Source: Prunella strophiata | Lineage: Eukaryota; Chordata; Aves; Passeriformes; Prunellidae | Assembly (NCBI GenBank): GCA_036583965.1 | Contig: JAZBQD010000001.1 | Coordinates: forward strand, 27,314,597 to 27,378,596 | Length of the DNA stretch: 64,000 bases | Direction: 5' to 3' | Part shown: positions 53,255-64,000 of the stretch, in pieces | Numbering within the stretch: position 1 is the first letter of the stretch | How the letters are laid out: every line of letters starts with the position of its first letter | The notes under the pieces: generated by a model | Seen by the model: the letters and a program-made list of their open reading frames with translations, nothing else | Database searches by the model: none | Told to the model about the DNA's origin: nothing | Program-made: the position numbers and the translations under genes

Positions 53255-53952
53255 GGGTTTTGGGGGTCGTGCTGGCCTCCGGCGTGGTGGTGGTCGACTC
53301 CTGGAAGGGAGACAAGGTCCAGGACGGCGCCGAGTCGTGGACGTAGATCTTGTAGGAGGAGGTAGCGTGTGCCGCAGTGGGCCAGGCGGGCAGCGGCGGG
53401 GTGCTGGGGGCGGCGGGCGGCGGCCGGGCGGCGCGGCCCGCGGTGCCGGGGGGGGCCGCTGGCGGGCGGTGCGGTGTGCGGCGGCACGGGGTGCCTGGCC
53501 GCGGTGGGCCGCGGGCCGCCCCGCGCAGGGCCGCGGGTGCCGGGGGGCCGCGGGGGAGCGCGGCTCATGGTGGTGAGGCGGGGGCTGACACGGCTGGGCG
53601 GCCGCGGCGTGGCGGCGGCGGTGGTCTCCGCGCCGCGCGGGGGGGCGGTGGGCTTGGAGAGGAAGAAGGGGTCCTGCCCCACGCCCTTGGCGTCCATCAG
53701 CTCGGTGGGGACGTACTCCTTGACGGAGCCCACCACGATCCACTTGAGCAGCATGAGGCTGAGCCCCAGACCGATGAAGCCGATGAAGAGGGGTACCACG
53801 CACAGCCACGTCTGCTGCCGGTTCCAGACGATGCAGTCGCTGCAGCGCAGCTCCCGCGGCGGCCCCCCGGCCCCATCCCCGCCCGGGCCCCCCGCCGCAG
53901 CCGCCGCCTCCGCCGCCCCGGGCGCCGCGGCGCCGGCAGCCCCCTCGCTCAT
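53255..53952 (-). CDS. NRG3: Neuregulin 3, first coding exon (partial gene)
   Basis: This exon encodes the N-terminus of neuregulin 3, a membrane-anchored EGF-family ligand of the receptor tyrosine kinase ERBB4, active mainly in the nervous system. Seen: the protein starts MSEGAAGAAAPG, followed by a low-complexity Ala/Gly stretch and the highly conserved block PPRELRCSDCIVWNRQQTWL (about residues 31-50). A hydrophobic segment follows (about 51-75), then VGSVKEYVPTEL and GQDPFFLSKP, then a Pro/Ser/Thr-rich stretch. Near the end come WPTAAHATSSY, APSWTLSPFQ and a Thr-rich TTTTPEASTTPKT. I recognise these blocks as NRG3. The start is supported by homology, by A at -3, and by an in-frame upstream TGA at 53,994-53,992. 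The exon ends in phase 1 at a GTAAGT donor. Odd: the first and last parts are in different frames. Removing one base of the G8 run at 53,448-53,455 would join them as 232 codons plus one base. The EGF-like domain lies outside the window. The family assignment is very secure. Confidence 0.95.
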
Positions 53953-54246
53953 CCTAGGGGCTGTCCGCAGCGCCGCCGCGGCCCCGGGGCATCAGCGCGC
54001 CGCGGCTGCCGGCGGCATGCGGCGGAGGAGAGCGGAGGGGAGCGCGGCGCGGTGCGGAGCGGGCGGCGGGAGCGCCCCGCTCAGTCACGCCGCCGGCACG
54101 GCATGCCCCGCGCCGCGCCGCGCCGCCCCGCGCAGCCTCCCGCGGCCGCGGAGTCAGCGGGACGGCCGCGCCATCCGCCGGGTGCCCGACTCTAGCGCTG
54201 CTCGCTGCAGCCTCGTCGCTCTTCTTCTTGTCCCTCCGCTATAAGG

Positions 54247-54295
54247 TTTTTCTTTTCTTTTCCTTTTTCTCCCTCTTTTTTTTTTTTTTCTCTCC
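54247..54295. repeat. 49 bp pure polypyrimidine tract (+ strand)
   Basis: Every base on the + strand in this interval is C or T, with a run of fourteen T in the middle. On the NRG3 sense strand it reads as a continuous purine run about 300 bases upstream of the start codon. Such tracts can form triplex-type DNA and are common slippage sites. Confidence 0.85.
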
Positions 54296-54438
54296 GGGTA
54301 ATAAGTCGCAGGGATCAGCCTCCTCGGTTTATTTATTTTTTATCCCAAGCGTGCGGCTCCGGCGACGTGCAGGTACATTCCTTCACATTCACGCACCTTC
54401 TCGCCTTTCCTCTCCCCTCGGGGCTTGGGGGATCCTTT

Positions 54439-54476
54439 CTTTCCGTCTTTCCTTCCTTCCTTCCCTCCCCCGCCCG
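54439..54476. repeat. Pyrimidine-rich TTCC-type tract
   Basis: A C/T-rich stretch with several TTCC units, interrupted by a single CG, lies in the presumed NRG3 5' region. It resembles the purer tract about 200 bases nearer the gene. Confidence 0.7.
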
Positions 54477-54725
54477 CTCGGCTCCTGCCTAAGCCCGGCC
54501 GCGGCGCAGCAGCATCCCTCGGCGGCTCCGCGGGGAGGCGGCGGCGCGGCGCAGCGCACCCGCCACTCCGCGGCCCCGCGGCCAACCCGCGGCCGGCGCC
54601 GGGCCAGGGAGGCCGATCCGCGGGCGGGGCCCGGGGCAGGAGGCACGGCTCGGCACGGCTCCGCGCAGCTCCTCCGCGCCCGCGCTAAGTCCGGCCCGGC
54701 ATCAAAACTCCGGCGAGGATTCCCG

Positions 54726-54761
54726 AAAAAAAAAAAAAAAAAAAAAAAAAGGAAAAAAAAA
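54726..54761. repeat. A25 homopolymer plus A9 in the NRG3 promoter region
   Basis: Twenty-five A are followed by GG and nine more A, then an AT-rich patch and a short CA repeat. This lies inside an otherwise GC-rich CpG island, about 770 bases upstream of the start codon. Poly(dA:dT) tracts of this length disfavour nucleosomes in general; any role here is inference. Confidence 0.85.
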
Positions 54762-55074
54762 TATATAATAATCCACACACACACGCAAAAATAAAAATTA
54801 AGATGAAACCCTGGAGGGGAGCGGCAATAACCCAGTCGGCAAAAAAAAAATATACGGATCCGGCAAGTAAATGGGCACGCAAAGGCAGCTCCTGCCAAGC
54901 TTGCAGCTTCGGCTCGATTGTGTATTCCTCTGGCAGCGCCGCGGAGGCAGGCGAGCGCGCACCGAGCAAGGCGCCTCCCACCAAAGCCTAATGGTGGTTT
55001 CTTAATGCGCACAAGATAAATAAATGATCCAGGCAAACCCCTCGGGAGGGTGTATGCTACGGCAAACGGAGCCT

Positions 55075-55125
55075 AGGAAAGAAAGGAAAGGAAGGAAAAA
55101 GGAAAAAAGAAAAGAGAGAAAGGGG
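55075..55125. repeat. 51 bp pure polypurine tract (+ strand)
   Basis: Every base on the + strand from 55,075 to 55,125 is A or G, organised as GAAA, GGAA and GAGA units. It sits near the outer edge of the CpG island. On the NRG3 sense strand it is a polypyrimidine run, the opposite polarity to the tract at 54,247-54,295. Confidence 0.85.
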
Positions 55126-55320
55126 CGGGGGTGCGGGGTGGGGGCGAAGCTCCCGAGCCCATCCTGTGGTAGCGATCCAATCGGCTGGTGCTGCATGGCA
55201 GCAAAGACCTGAGTGCAGGGAGCGGCGAGGGGTGCGTGTGCCGCGGGGGTGGAGACACCCCCGCCAGGGAGCCCAGCGACCGCCAGGGCTCAGGACAGGC
55301 GTTCTCCCACCTTGATGCTG

Positions 55321-58300
55321 TCCCACAGGTATCAATTGGCAGCATTTTGTTGCTCTTGTTTCTAGTGGGATTCGCTAAAGAAAACCAAAAACACAAAACG
55401 CAACAACCCACCACACACCTGCAATAAAAGGACACTTCATGCAGCTGGGGAGAAACTGATGGCACAGCAGCATACTGAGGTTGCCAGACAAGTTTTGATA
55501 TCTTAACTGCTCTGGCTTATTTGGTCTACACCAGAGTTGAATTCCCAAGTTCAATGTAGCCAACAATGGGTGCTTTCCTTTCACTTGTTGGACAAACATT
55601 TCACCAGCTAGGGTGGTCACTGAAGAGTTAACAGCAGTTTGCCAAAGGTGGCTTAATCCCCATTTTCAAAATTTTAGAGAATGCTCTATAGAATTATGTC
55701 TGTACAGATGTTTTTAACCCTTTCTTCTGACCTGTTACCTTATTGTTGTCCTTTTCTGGGATTGATGCATAAGTACCATTTCCTTAGTCATGTATTTAAG
55801 GGTATTGATATTTCTACAGGATAAGTGAGTGGAAAATCTGTAAACTGTGTTTGCTGTTCTGTGCATAAAGAGCCAAGTAGAGAAAATAAAATATCGCAAC
55901 TGAAACATACCTGCTTGATATTTTTTCTCCAGAATGAATGTTAATACCATTTAAATTATCAATATTACATTAACTAGATGTCTAGATTATTGTCACTTCA
56001 AGAACTCCCTCTGGAGTATGGCAGCTCCTCTAAGATAGTTCTGTGCTAACAGCCATCAGAAAGATCTGTGGAAATGGTTTAAAAAAATCCCTTCACTTTG
56101 GCATTGAAAAACACGAGTTTAGGTGTTTCTACTCCTTTAGTGAAGAGGAAAGAGGATTAGGAGAAAGCACTTAGAAAGTGCACATCCACAAATGAATGCC
56201 AAACAAGGCAAACAAATGTGAAAGATGGGGGAGTCTTGCAAGTCCAGGACATCTTTTTCACCTGATTTTATGGAAATCTGGACCCAGGTGCTTTCAGTCA
56301 TGAGTGCCTGTCCTACAAAGTTCTCACCTTCCTTGTAAGCGTGGAATACCTTTTATCCTGCTGTGTGCTTTGTGTTACCTTTACAAATGTCCTTTAGCTC
56401 CTGCCTCTTCCATAACCATATGTTCACTAAGCCCAATATGAATCACTCTGTTTTCATCCTCAAATAATTTGTACGTGCTTCTCGGAAGAACAAAAATGTT
56501 TTACAACACTTACATGACAGAGAGCTTTTATTTTTCTCATGACTATGTCCTGAACTCTTGCAGACTTTCGTAAGTCTCAACTGCACTTCTTCATCCACTA
56601 AGATTTTCAAGATATCAGCTCCTAAATTTTGCAATGGTTCTAATGGAAGACATGAGGATGCGATACCATTAAGATCACTCAAGTGTAGCCCATTTGTTTA
56701 ATATTGGAGGACTTCCTGTACTATTAGTAAAGATTTTCAAGCTTATTTTCTTACAATTTCCCATTGTTATTGAGGGTTGACGAACTGTTCTTGAAATTGT
56801 TTATGGAAAGCATTCCATAACCAATGTGCCTTACTTGAAGTGAATTACTTAAAACCAGCCATTACGCTGATTTGTTAATTAAGTTCCTACCAATGACTAT
56901 TAGCCTCTTGAAAAAAATTCTTTGGTCTAAAAATATGAAATGGATCTTGATGCAAGAACCTTTCCTTAACCTCATAGTAAATGCAAATGTATTTCAAATA
57001 GGTTATCCTAAAGATAGAAAAGAAAAAAAGTCATTCATCTAGACAGACACCTTAATGAAGGCAATATCTTCCTGTAATAACTTAGTCATGAGTTAAAATG
57101 TTATTATGTATACAAAAACACATTCTATGAATTCTTTTAGGTTATTTCTTTGTCCTTAAAAAATTAATATTCAAATCACAATCAGTTTGTCAAATCAGCC
57201 CACTCCTGTTAAACTGAATCTGTTCCATGCATTAATTCTAATTTACGTAGGTATTTGGTAGCTCTCACTTGCATTTCTTCCTACTCATTTTGTATCATAG
57301 CCCAACTCCTTTACTTTTTCTGGAAATATGTTTATCACGATCAGAAAACAATATGTAATTTGTTTTTCTTGACTTTTCTTCATAATATGCAAAGAAATCT
57401 GTAGTACCTCCTTGAGGACATCTGTGACTGGAGTGGATTAAAATTACTTACCTATGATGGAGTCAGAAGTGGTATTTTCTTAAGGACTGGTGTGACACAT
57501 GTACCAGGTATGCCATTTATGCAAGCATCCCTTTGTTTGTCACAGGGGGTTCCACTCTGGCTGTCAGTAGGTATGGCCCAGCTAATGGTTGTGCTATAAG
57601 GGTGCTGTTCCTGTTGGCTTCACACATGCCTACAGCCATTATTTCAAATAATGAAATGTAATGGGTAAGTGAGTTAAGGGAGTTAGATTATTGTTTAACT
57701 GTTATCATGGAATCAGATGTAAAATCCTCAGGATAACTATCCTCGGAAGGGACCACAAAAGAAACAGAAATTCAAATTTGGGAAATCAGAGCCATGAAAT
57801 GGAGCTACATCCATTTTAGCATGTAAACAATATGCATGTGGGATGCCTATACCCCAGTCCTGCATACACACAGTTAAAAGCCTTTCTTTCCTCCCCAGCT
57901 TTACAAAACACTGATGACATTCCTTGTTATCTCATGGAAGTATCATCCCAAGTTTTGAGCAACAAAACCTCCACAGTTACTTTGCTTTATTGTGTAATCA
58001 GCCCTTGAGAGCATAACCAGTCTTGAATTTGTGAGTTGCTCCAGCACCCACCTCACCTGCTGTGTTCTGGTACTTCAGCAGGTGGATGTGGTGGATGAAA
58101 CAGAATTTCCCAAAGGATGCCTGAATTGGGGCTGGTTATATAAATAGGTGTTACGCTGCTTCCCAAACTAGGGCATTTGAATATTCTTTATTTAATTCTT
58201 CCTTTTAGCTTTCATCCCCAGCTCAGCTGCATCATATAGATCTTTAGTGGTCAGCCCACAGGTGGGGAAAACCTTGCTTGCTGTTGTCTGAGGTCAGCAT

Positions 58301-60337
58301 GTAAGTGTATTCCCTCTTTCAGGTGAAATGCACAGCCAGCGTTCCAGCGATGCCATTCACCAGTGCTCCTCCCCGTGCCAGTTCCTAAAACAGCCACTAC
58401 ACAAGACAAACCAAGCTTTACTCAGCCATCACATCCTCAGGGGACTTGGGCTAGGGACATGTTTGTAATGTGGTACCTCAAGTATTCCTTTGAGTTCTTA
58501 CACGGGGTGTTGGGAGTTCTCCCAGCAGCCAGGGGCACCTAGTGAGAAATGCAGAGCTCCACAGCACAGCAGCCATTTGAGATGTGAGCACACTGCTCGT
58601 TTGCATTATGTCAGTTTGAGACAGCTGTGAGATGAGTGACACTTCATTTTGGGTTAAAAAGAGGCTGCTCTCCCTCACTGCATTATAAACTCTGCATAAC
58701 AACCCCATGGCTAAATTAGTTGGATAAAAGAGACCTATCCTGTCACACAGTGCAAGTGTGTTGGTTCCTCCTCAATAACCATCAGCCCTAGGTGGCTCAA
58801 GTCATGTATAGCCAATTTGCAAATGCCTAGGCTGCCACTAAATATTTAGAATTACACTTAAATGTGCACCAATGAATATATACAATTCCAATATTTATCT
58901 TGGCATGGTTTTTAATGATGAAATGAAATATGACGTGATATTAACAAAAAATCCCTACACCCCAAATCCTACAAAACACATTTCAGTCAAGAAATATTAG
59001 TAAGCCAAATACTCTCCTTGGAGGAATTTATTGCTGTATAAGTGAAATCCTAAATGCCTGACTCACTTTTTATCAAACCGAATTTTCAATATTCTCTACT
59101 TTTAACTGACCATAAATTCTAAGGATTTCAGTGGGATAAATTCTGTTTGGCAAGTACTTTTTAAATTCTGATTTTAGTAATATTGTATCAGTCCCTTAAG
59201 AACACAATAATGATTTCAGACTGAGAAATATAGTGGCTAGTCTTAACAATGCCCTTGTGACATACTGAAGCCACTGCAGCATAAGAGAATGAATATATTA
59301 CTCTTCGAGCCTTTGTAACCCCTGAGATTTTTATCAAGAACATCAATTTAGGATGCCAGAGAAAGAAATAATTGAAAGCAAACATGAAAATGCCATCAAA
59401 AGGGCTTGCTCCAAAGCATGATGGAGTCAGCAGAAATCTCTCAGTATACTGCAGTCTATCATGGACCAAGCCTTAAATCAAAATTCACATCTTTCCAAGG
59501 TCTGTGACAACAGCAAGCAGGAAAGCCTATGAAGCAGTCATTAATAGAGAAGAAAGTTAAAATTATTTTTTATTATGACTTATTTTCAAACATTTCCTGA
59601 AAATCTATACTTTTTCCATCCCAGTAAGGACACCTGATCCAACTTATGAAAAAAAGTGAATATATATCATATTTCAGACTTTGTGATCTTTCCATTTTCA
59701 GTTGAACATTGTTTGCTGTCCCATGTAGCTTCTACCCAGTGCAGAGAACACTGCTGCTACTTGTTATTTGCTGGATATTTTGGATGTCAGATTCTAACAG
59801 CTTTAGGAGGTTCAGCAGTTTTGCAGGAACTTCTTCAAAGCTGCCCTGAATGTCCAGAAAAGCAACAGGTAGAAAAAGCCAAGGGGAGCAATCTCCTTAA
59901 ACTTCCACATAAAACAAAGGGAGTTCATTCTGTCAAACTTCATGAGAATAATTTTGTGGCATCAATCCTTACAGTTATATTTGAATGACCCTTTGAAGTA
60001 GAAAAAGCCCACAGGAACTCATAATTCTCATAGCTTAATCAGGAAGAAAAACTGGATCTTTCATCTTTAAAGCTTTGAGACATCCATGAAATCAGTCAAA
60101 TTTTCCAAGCACTTCAACTCTTCGTAGATTTCAACTATGAAGGAAAAACATGAGTTTTTTTCCTTCAACAGAAGAGTCAGAATAAACTTTTTTCTTGGTG
60201 CCCCTGCTTAACTCTGAGGAACTTTTCTGTAACTAGCTACACCAGCATAAAGAGTTATGGAAAATAAATCAGATGGGTTTATCTGCTGTGCATTTATGAA
60301 TATATTTTTGTATGACTTAGGTATGCATGTGTAAGTC
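55321..60337. other. Upstream flank of NRG3, no gene recognised
   Basis: Sequence returns to AT-rich composition outside the CpG island. A few short open frames occur, including 110 codons at 59,656-59,988 on the + strand. None has a recognised domain, and no exon of a neighbouring gene is identified. Confidence 0.65.
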
Positions 60338-61046
60338 TATGGGACCTGATAAGATGCCCCAAGAGTCCTGAAGAAATTGGCTGAAGTGGTTGCCAAGCCT
60401 CTCTCGATGATATTTGAAAAATCACAGCAGCCAGGTAAAGTTCCTGGTGACTGGAAAAATGGAAACATCAACACCCATTTTTAAAATGGATAAAAAGGAG
60501 GACTCTGGGGACACTGCCCTGCCAGCATCATCTCTGTGCCTGAGAAAATTATTGAACAGATCCTTCTAGAATTATGCTACAGCACATGGACAGGGGAGTG
60601 ATCCAGGACAGCTCCACCAAAAGCACATCTGCCCTGAAGATGAGGGATGGACCACACCTCCTGTGAGGAAGGGCTGAGAGGCTGGTTCAGTCTGGAGAAG
60701 GCTCCAGGGAGACCTCACTGCAGCCTTTCAGCACTTAAAAATATACAGATGATGGGAAGAGACTTTCTAGCAGGGCCTGCTGTGACAGGACAAGGGGGAA
60801 CGGTTTTAAACCAAAAGAGAGTAGCTTTAGACTGGACCTAAGGAAGAAATTTCTTACACTGAGGATGGTGAGGCACTGGAACAGGTTGCCCAGGGGGGTA
60901 GGGAAAGCCCCATCCCTGGAATAGGTCAGGCTGGATGGGGCTCTGAGCAACCTGGTCTAGTTGAAGATGTCCCTGCTCACTGCAGGGGAATTGGAACACA
61001 TGACCTTTAAATGTCCCTTCCAACACAAATTCTATGATTCTGTGAT
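60338..61046 (+). mobile_element. CR1 LINE, 5'-truncated and internally deleted
   Basis: The left part (60,338 to about 60,630) matches my recollection of the CR1 reverse transcriptase region: GGGACCTGAT, then GTTGCCAAGCC, then a segment reading ACTGGAAAAATGGAAACATC with AAAATGGATAAAAAGGAGGA after it. The right part (about 60,645-61,046) matches the CR1 3' end, with GAAGGGCTGAGAGGCTGG, GGAAGAAATTTCTTAC, CACTGGAACAGGTTGCCCAG and a terminal TTCTATGATTCTGTGATT. A segment of ORF2 appears to be missing between the two parts. The element cannot be autonomous because it is truncated and full of lesions. The 5' boundary is approximate and I see no convincing target-site duplication. Confidence 0.92.
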
Positions 61047-64000
61047 TTTAATTTAACTGCACGTGGACAGACACCAAGGGTGGGACAATAGGTAAAACAA
61101 TGTCCCAGAGCAAGACAGCTGCTGAATAAATATTTCAAAGAGAACAACCAATGGAAAATTAATTGATGAATATCTATATTTAAAGATGTGTTAAAAAAGA
61201 AAGAAAAAAATTAGATTGTACTCTGGAAATTTTAGGATTTTGAAACCTATAGAGTTATCAACAGCCAAACTTGCAACCCCACCAGGTTGAAAAGGAGATT
61301 TTTTTAAAAAATAACTAGGATTCAACCTTAAACTAATTAATTGCTAATGTACAAGTCTATCCTTCCACTTATGGACACTGTAAATGTTAACATTTATTTG
61401 TCCAATGGAAAACTAGAGATGCATTGGGTAACCTAAAATTCTAAATCATAGTACTCTATTTCTTTGTGTGTACTATGACTACATTGATGCACAGCCTTTG
61501 TCATGGTAGTTATTTTCTACAGCTCAATAATCAGGGGTATTACATTTAATTAGCAATATCATACCAGTAACAATATACCTTGCATACTCTGATGTTGTAA
61601 TAATGGTAAGCATGATAAACAAAGAAATATAAGGTTTATTGAAAGAGTTTGTTTTCTTTTGTGGTTGTTACCTTTTTTTTTTTAACCAGACCAGCTGAGC
61701 TAGTTGGCTGAAGAAAACAAACTTGCAGTCACACCAGGCTTTAGTTTAAATGCTTTCTTTCCTGACAAAATGACATTTCTGATGTCACTAACAGATCTAA
61801 AGGGAGAGCAGCAAAGCTTTTAGAAATGTGTATGTATATAATGTAGACATGTATTGGTGTGTAAATGTAGATCTATTTGAGAAGGAAGGTGTTAAAGGTG
61901 TGGAGTAAACAGAATATTTGAATATGTCCCCTGGCTGGGGAACAAAGCTCTGTGACTTTGTCCCATTTGGTACCAAAGCAGACACCAATCAGCTGCTAAG
62001 AGATTCCACAGCTCAGTTTTGCATACAAATATACACATGCAAATATTCCTGGGTCTAGAAGAAACAATGCAGAGCCACTTTACTGAATCATGTTTTAAGG
62101 TCAAATTAAGCATCCATGGCCCACCACCAGATTCAGACAGTCAAAAATTGAAGCACATCTTTCACCATCAACTGGGATGCATGGGGGAACCCTAAACAAG
62201 ACAGCTCTAAAATGATATTTTTGAGAACAAAATCATGTAAGCTCCTAATCTCAAACTGGGACCAGAATTTTTGTATCTCTTTCTGTGCAAAAGGAAGATT
62301 TTTATTTAAAACAGCTGTCATCAAAGCTGTCACACTGCTCAGCTACTCATTTGTTCTACACAGCCATTCACATTTTCCTTCATCTCTTTTGAGAAATTGA
62401 ACCCTTTTAAGGAGAAACCTCTCTGGTCAGTCAATCTCTCTATAATCAGAGAATCAAGCTCAGCAGAATGGCAAATCTATACTCAGAGGTCAGAAATTAA
62501 GATTTCAAACTTTATAGCTCCCTCATCATCCAAACCTGTGGTCAGGGAATTATGAGTGTCCCCAAGGTCTCTCATAAGCTGCTCTCTTCTACTATTTCTT
62601 CACCTCCTATATTTCTACCCTAGAATTTAGTACAGCATAACAACCTCCACAATGCAGCAAAATATTGTTCAAACCAGAGTGCTTTAAATCTTCATTTTCA
62701 TTGTTTTTCTGGACATCTTATACTAAAGAATCTGTGTCAAAAGTGCTGCAGAGATCTGTTTCTATTAAAATTACCAGTCAATTGCATGAATTCTGTGTAA
62801 ACCTAACTTGCACAAATTGATGTGCCTGGAAGAAAGGTTTAACTTGATTTCTATAATTGTAAAAGTCCAGGTGTAGTTTCTACCCTCCCTCTGAAGGCAA
62901 GGAAAGATTTAATTTCTTCTGCACTCTTGAGGATATGCCCTAGTAATCAGATGTTCTACACAGAAGCCCTCAAATTCAGCCTCCATTCCTCAACCCTGCT
63001 GTGCAAGCCAAGCTGCACTGACATCACAAGAAATTTTCCCAAGCAGCTGGTGACAAACAAGCTTTCTAATAGAAAATTGCCCCTAAAAATAAATATGCTG
63101 CATCTATAGATTCAACAGTATTTGTAGGCATGTATACAAAGAACAGAAAATCTCTAAACTTTGGTCTCAGAAAACCAACTGCATCTCACAAACACAGGGA
63201 TATTCTAGTTTTTGTAAATTTATCTTTCAGTCACTGTCTTCACTCCATGATTTTGCACAAACTGTCCTTAAATACTGAGTTGTCTTTCTTTTCTATAATG
63301 AGGAAGCTTTTAATGATTAGAAATCTTTTTGATTAAGCAGTGATATAATTTTAATTATTTCCCCACTGTGGTCCCACCCTACCATTAATTCTTAGGGGGT
63401 AACATACCTCCTGGTATGGTAACATACCTCCTGGGTGTCTGGCCTCTGGTCCTTGCTTTATCTCCTACTTGTTCATCCTAAAAGCTTCTTTTGATGGAGT
63501 GAGAAAAAAATCAGGCAGGCAAACATACACATAGCTGTACACAGTCTGACTCCCTCCACAGCACACTGCTTACACACAAATGAGATAAAAATTACTTCTA
63601 AGATGAAAAGCACTTTTCATCTTGAGACCCCATTTCCTATCACATAGAACTTTCCAAAATTATGTTACTTTTGAGATATATGTGATTTCAACACTAGCAA
63701 TGCCAGCTGAAGTGGGAACTTTGAAAGAAATGTTAAGCTCAATCAGTTTGATCATTAAAGTTATGCAAATGGAAAAACGCATTCCTTCCTTTTAAGCTTT
63801 GCTACATTTTAGTTGCAGCCATAAAATTCAAGAAGTGAGGATGATGTTTAAATGTCAGAAGCTTGACAGCATCTTAGCACAGTCCCAGCTGTGGTCAATA
63901 GTAGAGCTTCTCTGTATTTCAACAGGAACATGATTTTACTCACAGTCTTCACAGAACAACTGAGAACTGGCTCAAGTTTAAATGTGAAGCTGTAGAGATT
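61047..64000. other. Distal upstream flank, no gene recognised
   Basis: AT-rich unique-looking sequence after the CR1 fragment. Apart from the 20 bp tandem duplication near 63,400 I see no gene, RNA or mobile element. Confidence 0.65.
63400..63437. repeat. 20 bp direct tandem duplication
   Basis: TAACATACCTCCTGGTATGG is followed immediately by a second, nearly complete copy, TAACATACCTCCTGGGTG. This is probably a small slippage duplication in the upstream flank. Confidence 0.85.

Larger units (their letters stand above)
52600..55320. promoter_or_regulatory. NRG3: CpG island over NRG3 exon 1 and 5' flank
   Basis: Base composition changes sharply here. CpG-containing words are rare in the surrounding sequence but dense from about 52,600, most intense at 53,040-54,720, and fade near 55,320. 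The island spans the donor side of intron 1, exon 1 and about 1.3 kb upstream of the start codon. This is the usual arrangement at a vertebrate developmental or neural gene promoter. It also explains the long open frames on both strands in this interval, which result from the scarcity of AT-rich stop codons and are not separate genes. Confidence 0.9.
53953..55320 (-). promoter_or_regulatory. NRG3: Presumed NRG3 5' untranslated leader and core promoter region
   Basis: This is the CpG-rich stretch immediately upstream of the NRG3 start codon. The transcription start cannot be placed from sequence alone. Visible elements are an in-frame TGA 42 bases upstream of the ATG, a sense-strand polypurine run at 54,295-54,247, and an AT-rich TATA-like patch around 54,345-54,324 on the - strand. 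There is also a 25-A tract at 54,726-54,750 and a polypurine run on the + strand at 55,075-55,125. Which part is transcribed leader and which is promoter is an inference; CpG-island promoters often have dispersed start sites. Confidence 0.5.

Noticed and set aside
53024..53809. 261-codon - strand open frame overlapping NRG3 exon 1
   Set aside because: It is the third frame of the same GC-rich exon, low-complexity Pro/Arg/His, runs through the splice donor and has no neuregulin similarity.
53369..54244. Long + strand open frames (up to 291 codons) opposite NRG3 exon 1
   Set aside because: They are Arg/Gly/Ala-rich shadows of the CpG island; several frames on both strands are open simultaneously, and only the - strand frames match a known protein.
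54389..55036. 215-codon - strand open frame upstream of NRG3 considered as an upstream gene or extended N-terminus
   Set aside because: It is a translation of CpG-island and homopolymer sequence (including a Phe run from the A25 tract), and the in-frame TGA at 53,994-53,992 separates upstream sequence from the NRG3 start.

Overview
The window looks like nuclear DNA of a bird, probably a passerine. It is AT-rich and intron-like over most of its length. It carries a CR1 LINE 3' end on the + strand (about 60,338-61,046), a SINE with a tRNA-Ile-like head and CR1-like tail on the - strand (about 31,101-31,234), and one LTR-like element with matching terminal inverted repeats (20,743-21,215). The passerine assignment rests on the SINE type and is an inference.

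The only gene identified with confidence is NRG3 (neuregulin 3) on the - strand. Only its first coding exon is present (53,952 down to 53,255), ending at a perfect GTAAGT splice donor. It lies in a CpG island of about 2.7 kb (52,600-55,320) that also holds the presumed 5' leader and promoter. Everything from 53,254 down to base 1 is then intron 1, so this intron is longer than 53 kb. The EGF-like domain, the second membrane segment and the cytoplasmic tail are encoded beyond the window. As written, exon 1 has a one-base frame disruption. The simplest location is a run of eight G at 53,448-53,455, and a sequencing or assembly error is likelier than a dead gene.

Intron 1 (1-53,254) is mostly AT-rich unique sequence with simple repeats: several 18-47 bp A/T homopolymers, a 113 bp perfect GGAT tetranucleotide array (28,438-28,550), AT-rich and AAAC-type microsatellites, the LTR and the SINE. 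One unusual patch lies at about 12,080-13,880 on the + strand, antisense to NRG3. It has coding-like open segments with exon-type borders and a following AATAAA, but it is interrupted by a stop. It may be a pseudogene or an unrecognised nested transcript.

The upstream flank (55,320-64,000) contains the CR1 fragment and otherwise unremarkable sequence; no second gene is recognised. No bacterial-type operon, CRISPR array, tRNA or rRNA gene, or clearly new biological system is visible. The observations most worth checking are the exon 1 frameshift, the exon-like cluster near 12-14 kb, and the pair of about 50 bp polypurine-polypyrimidine tracts in the presumed promoter.
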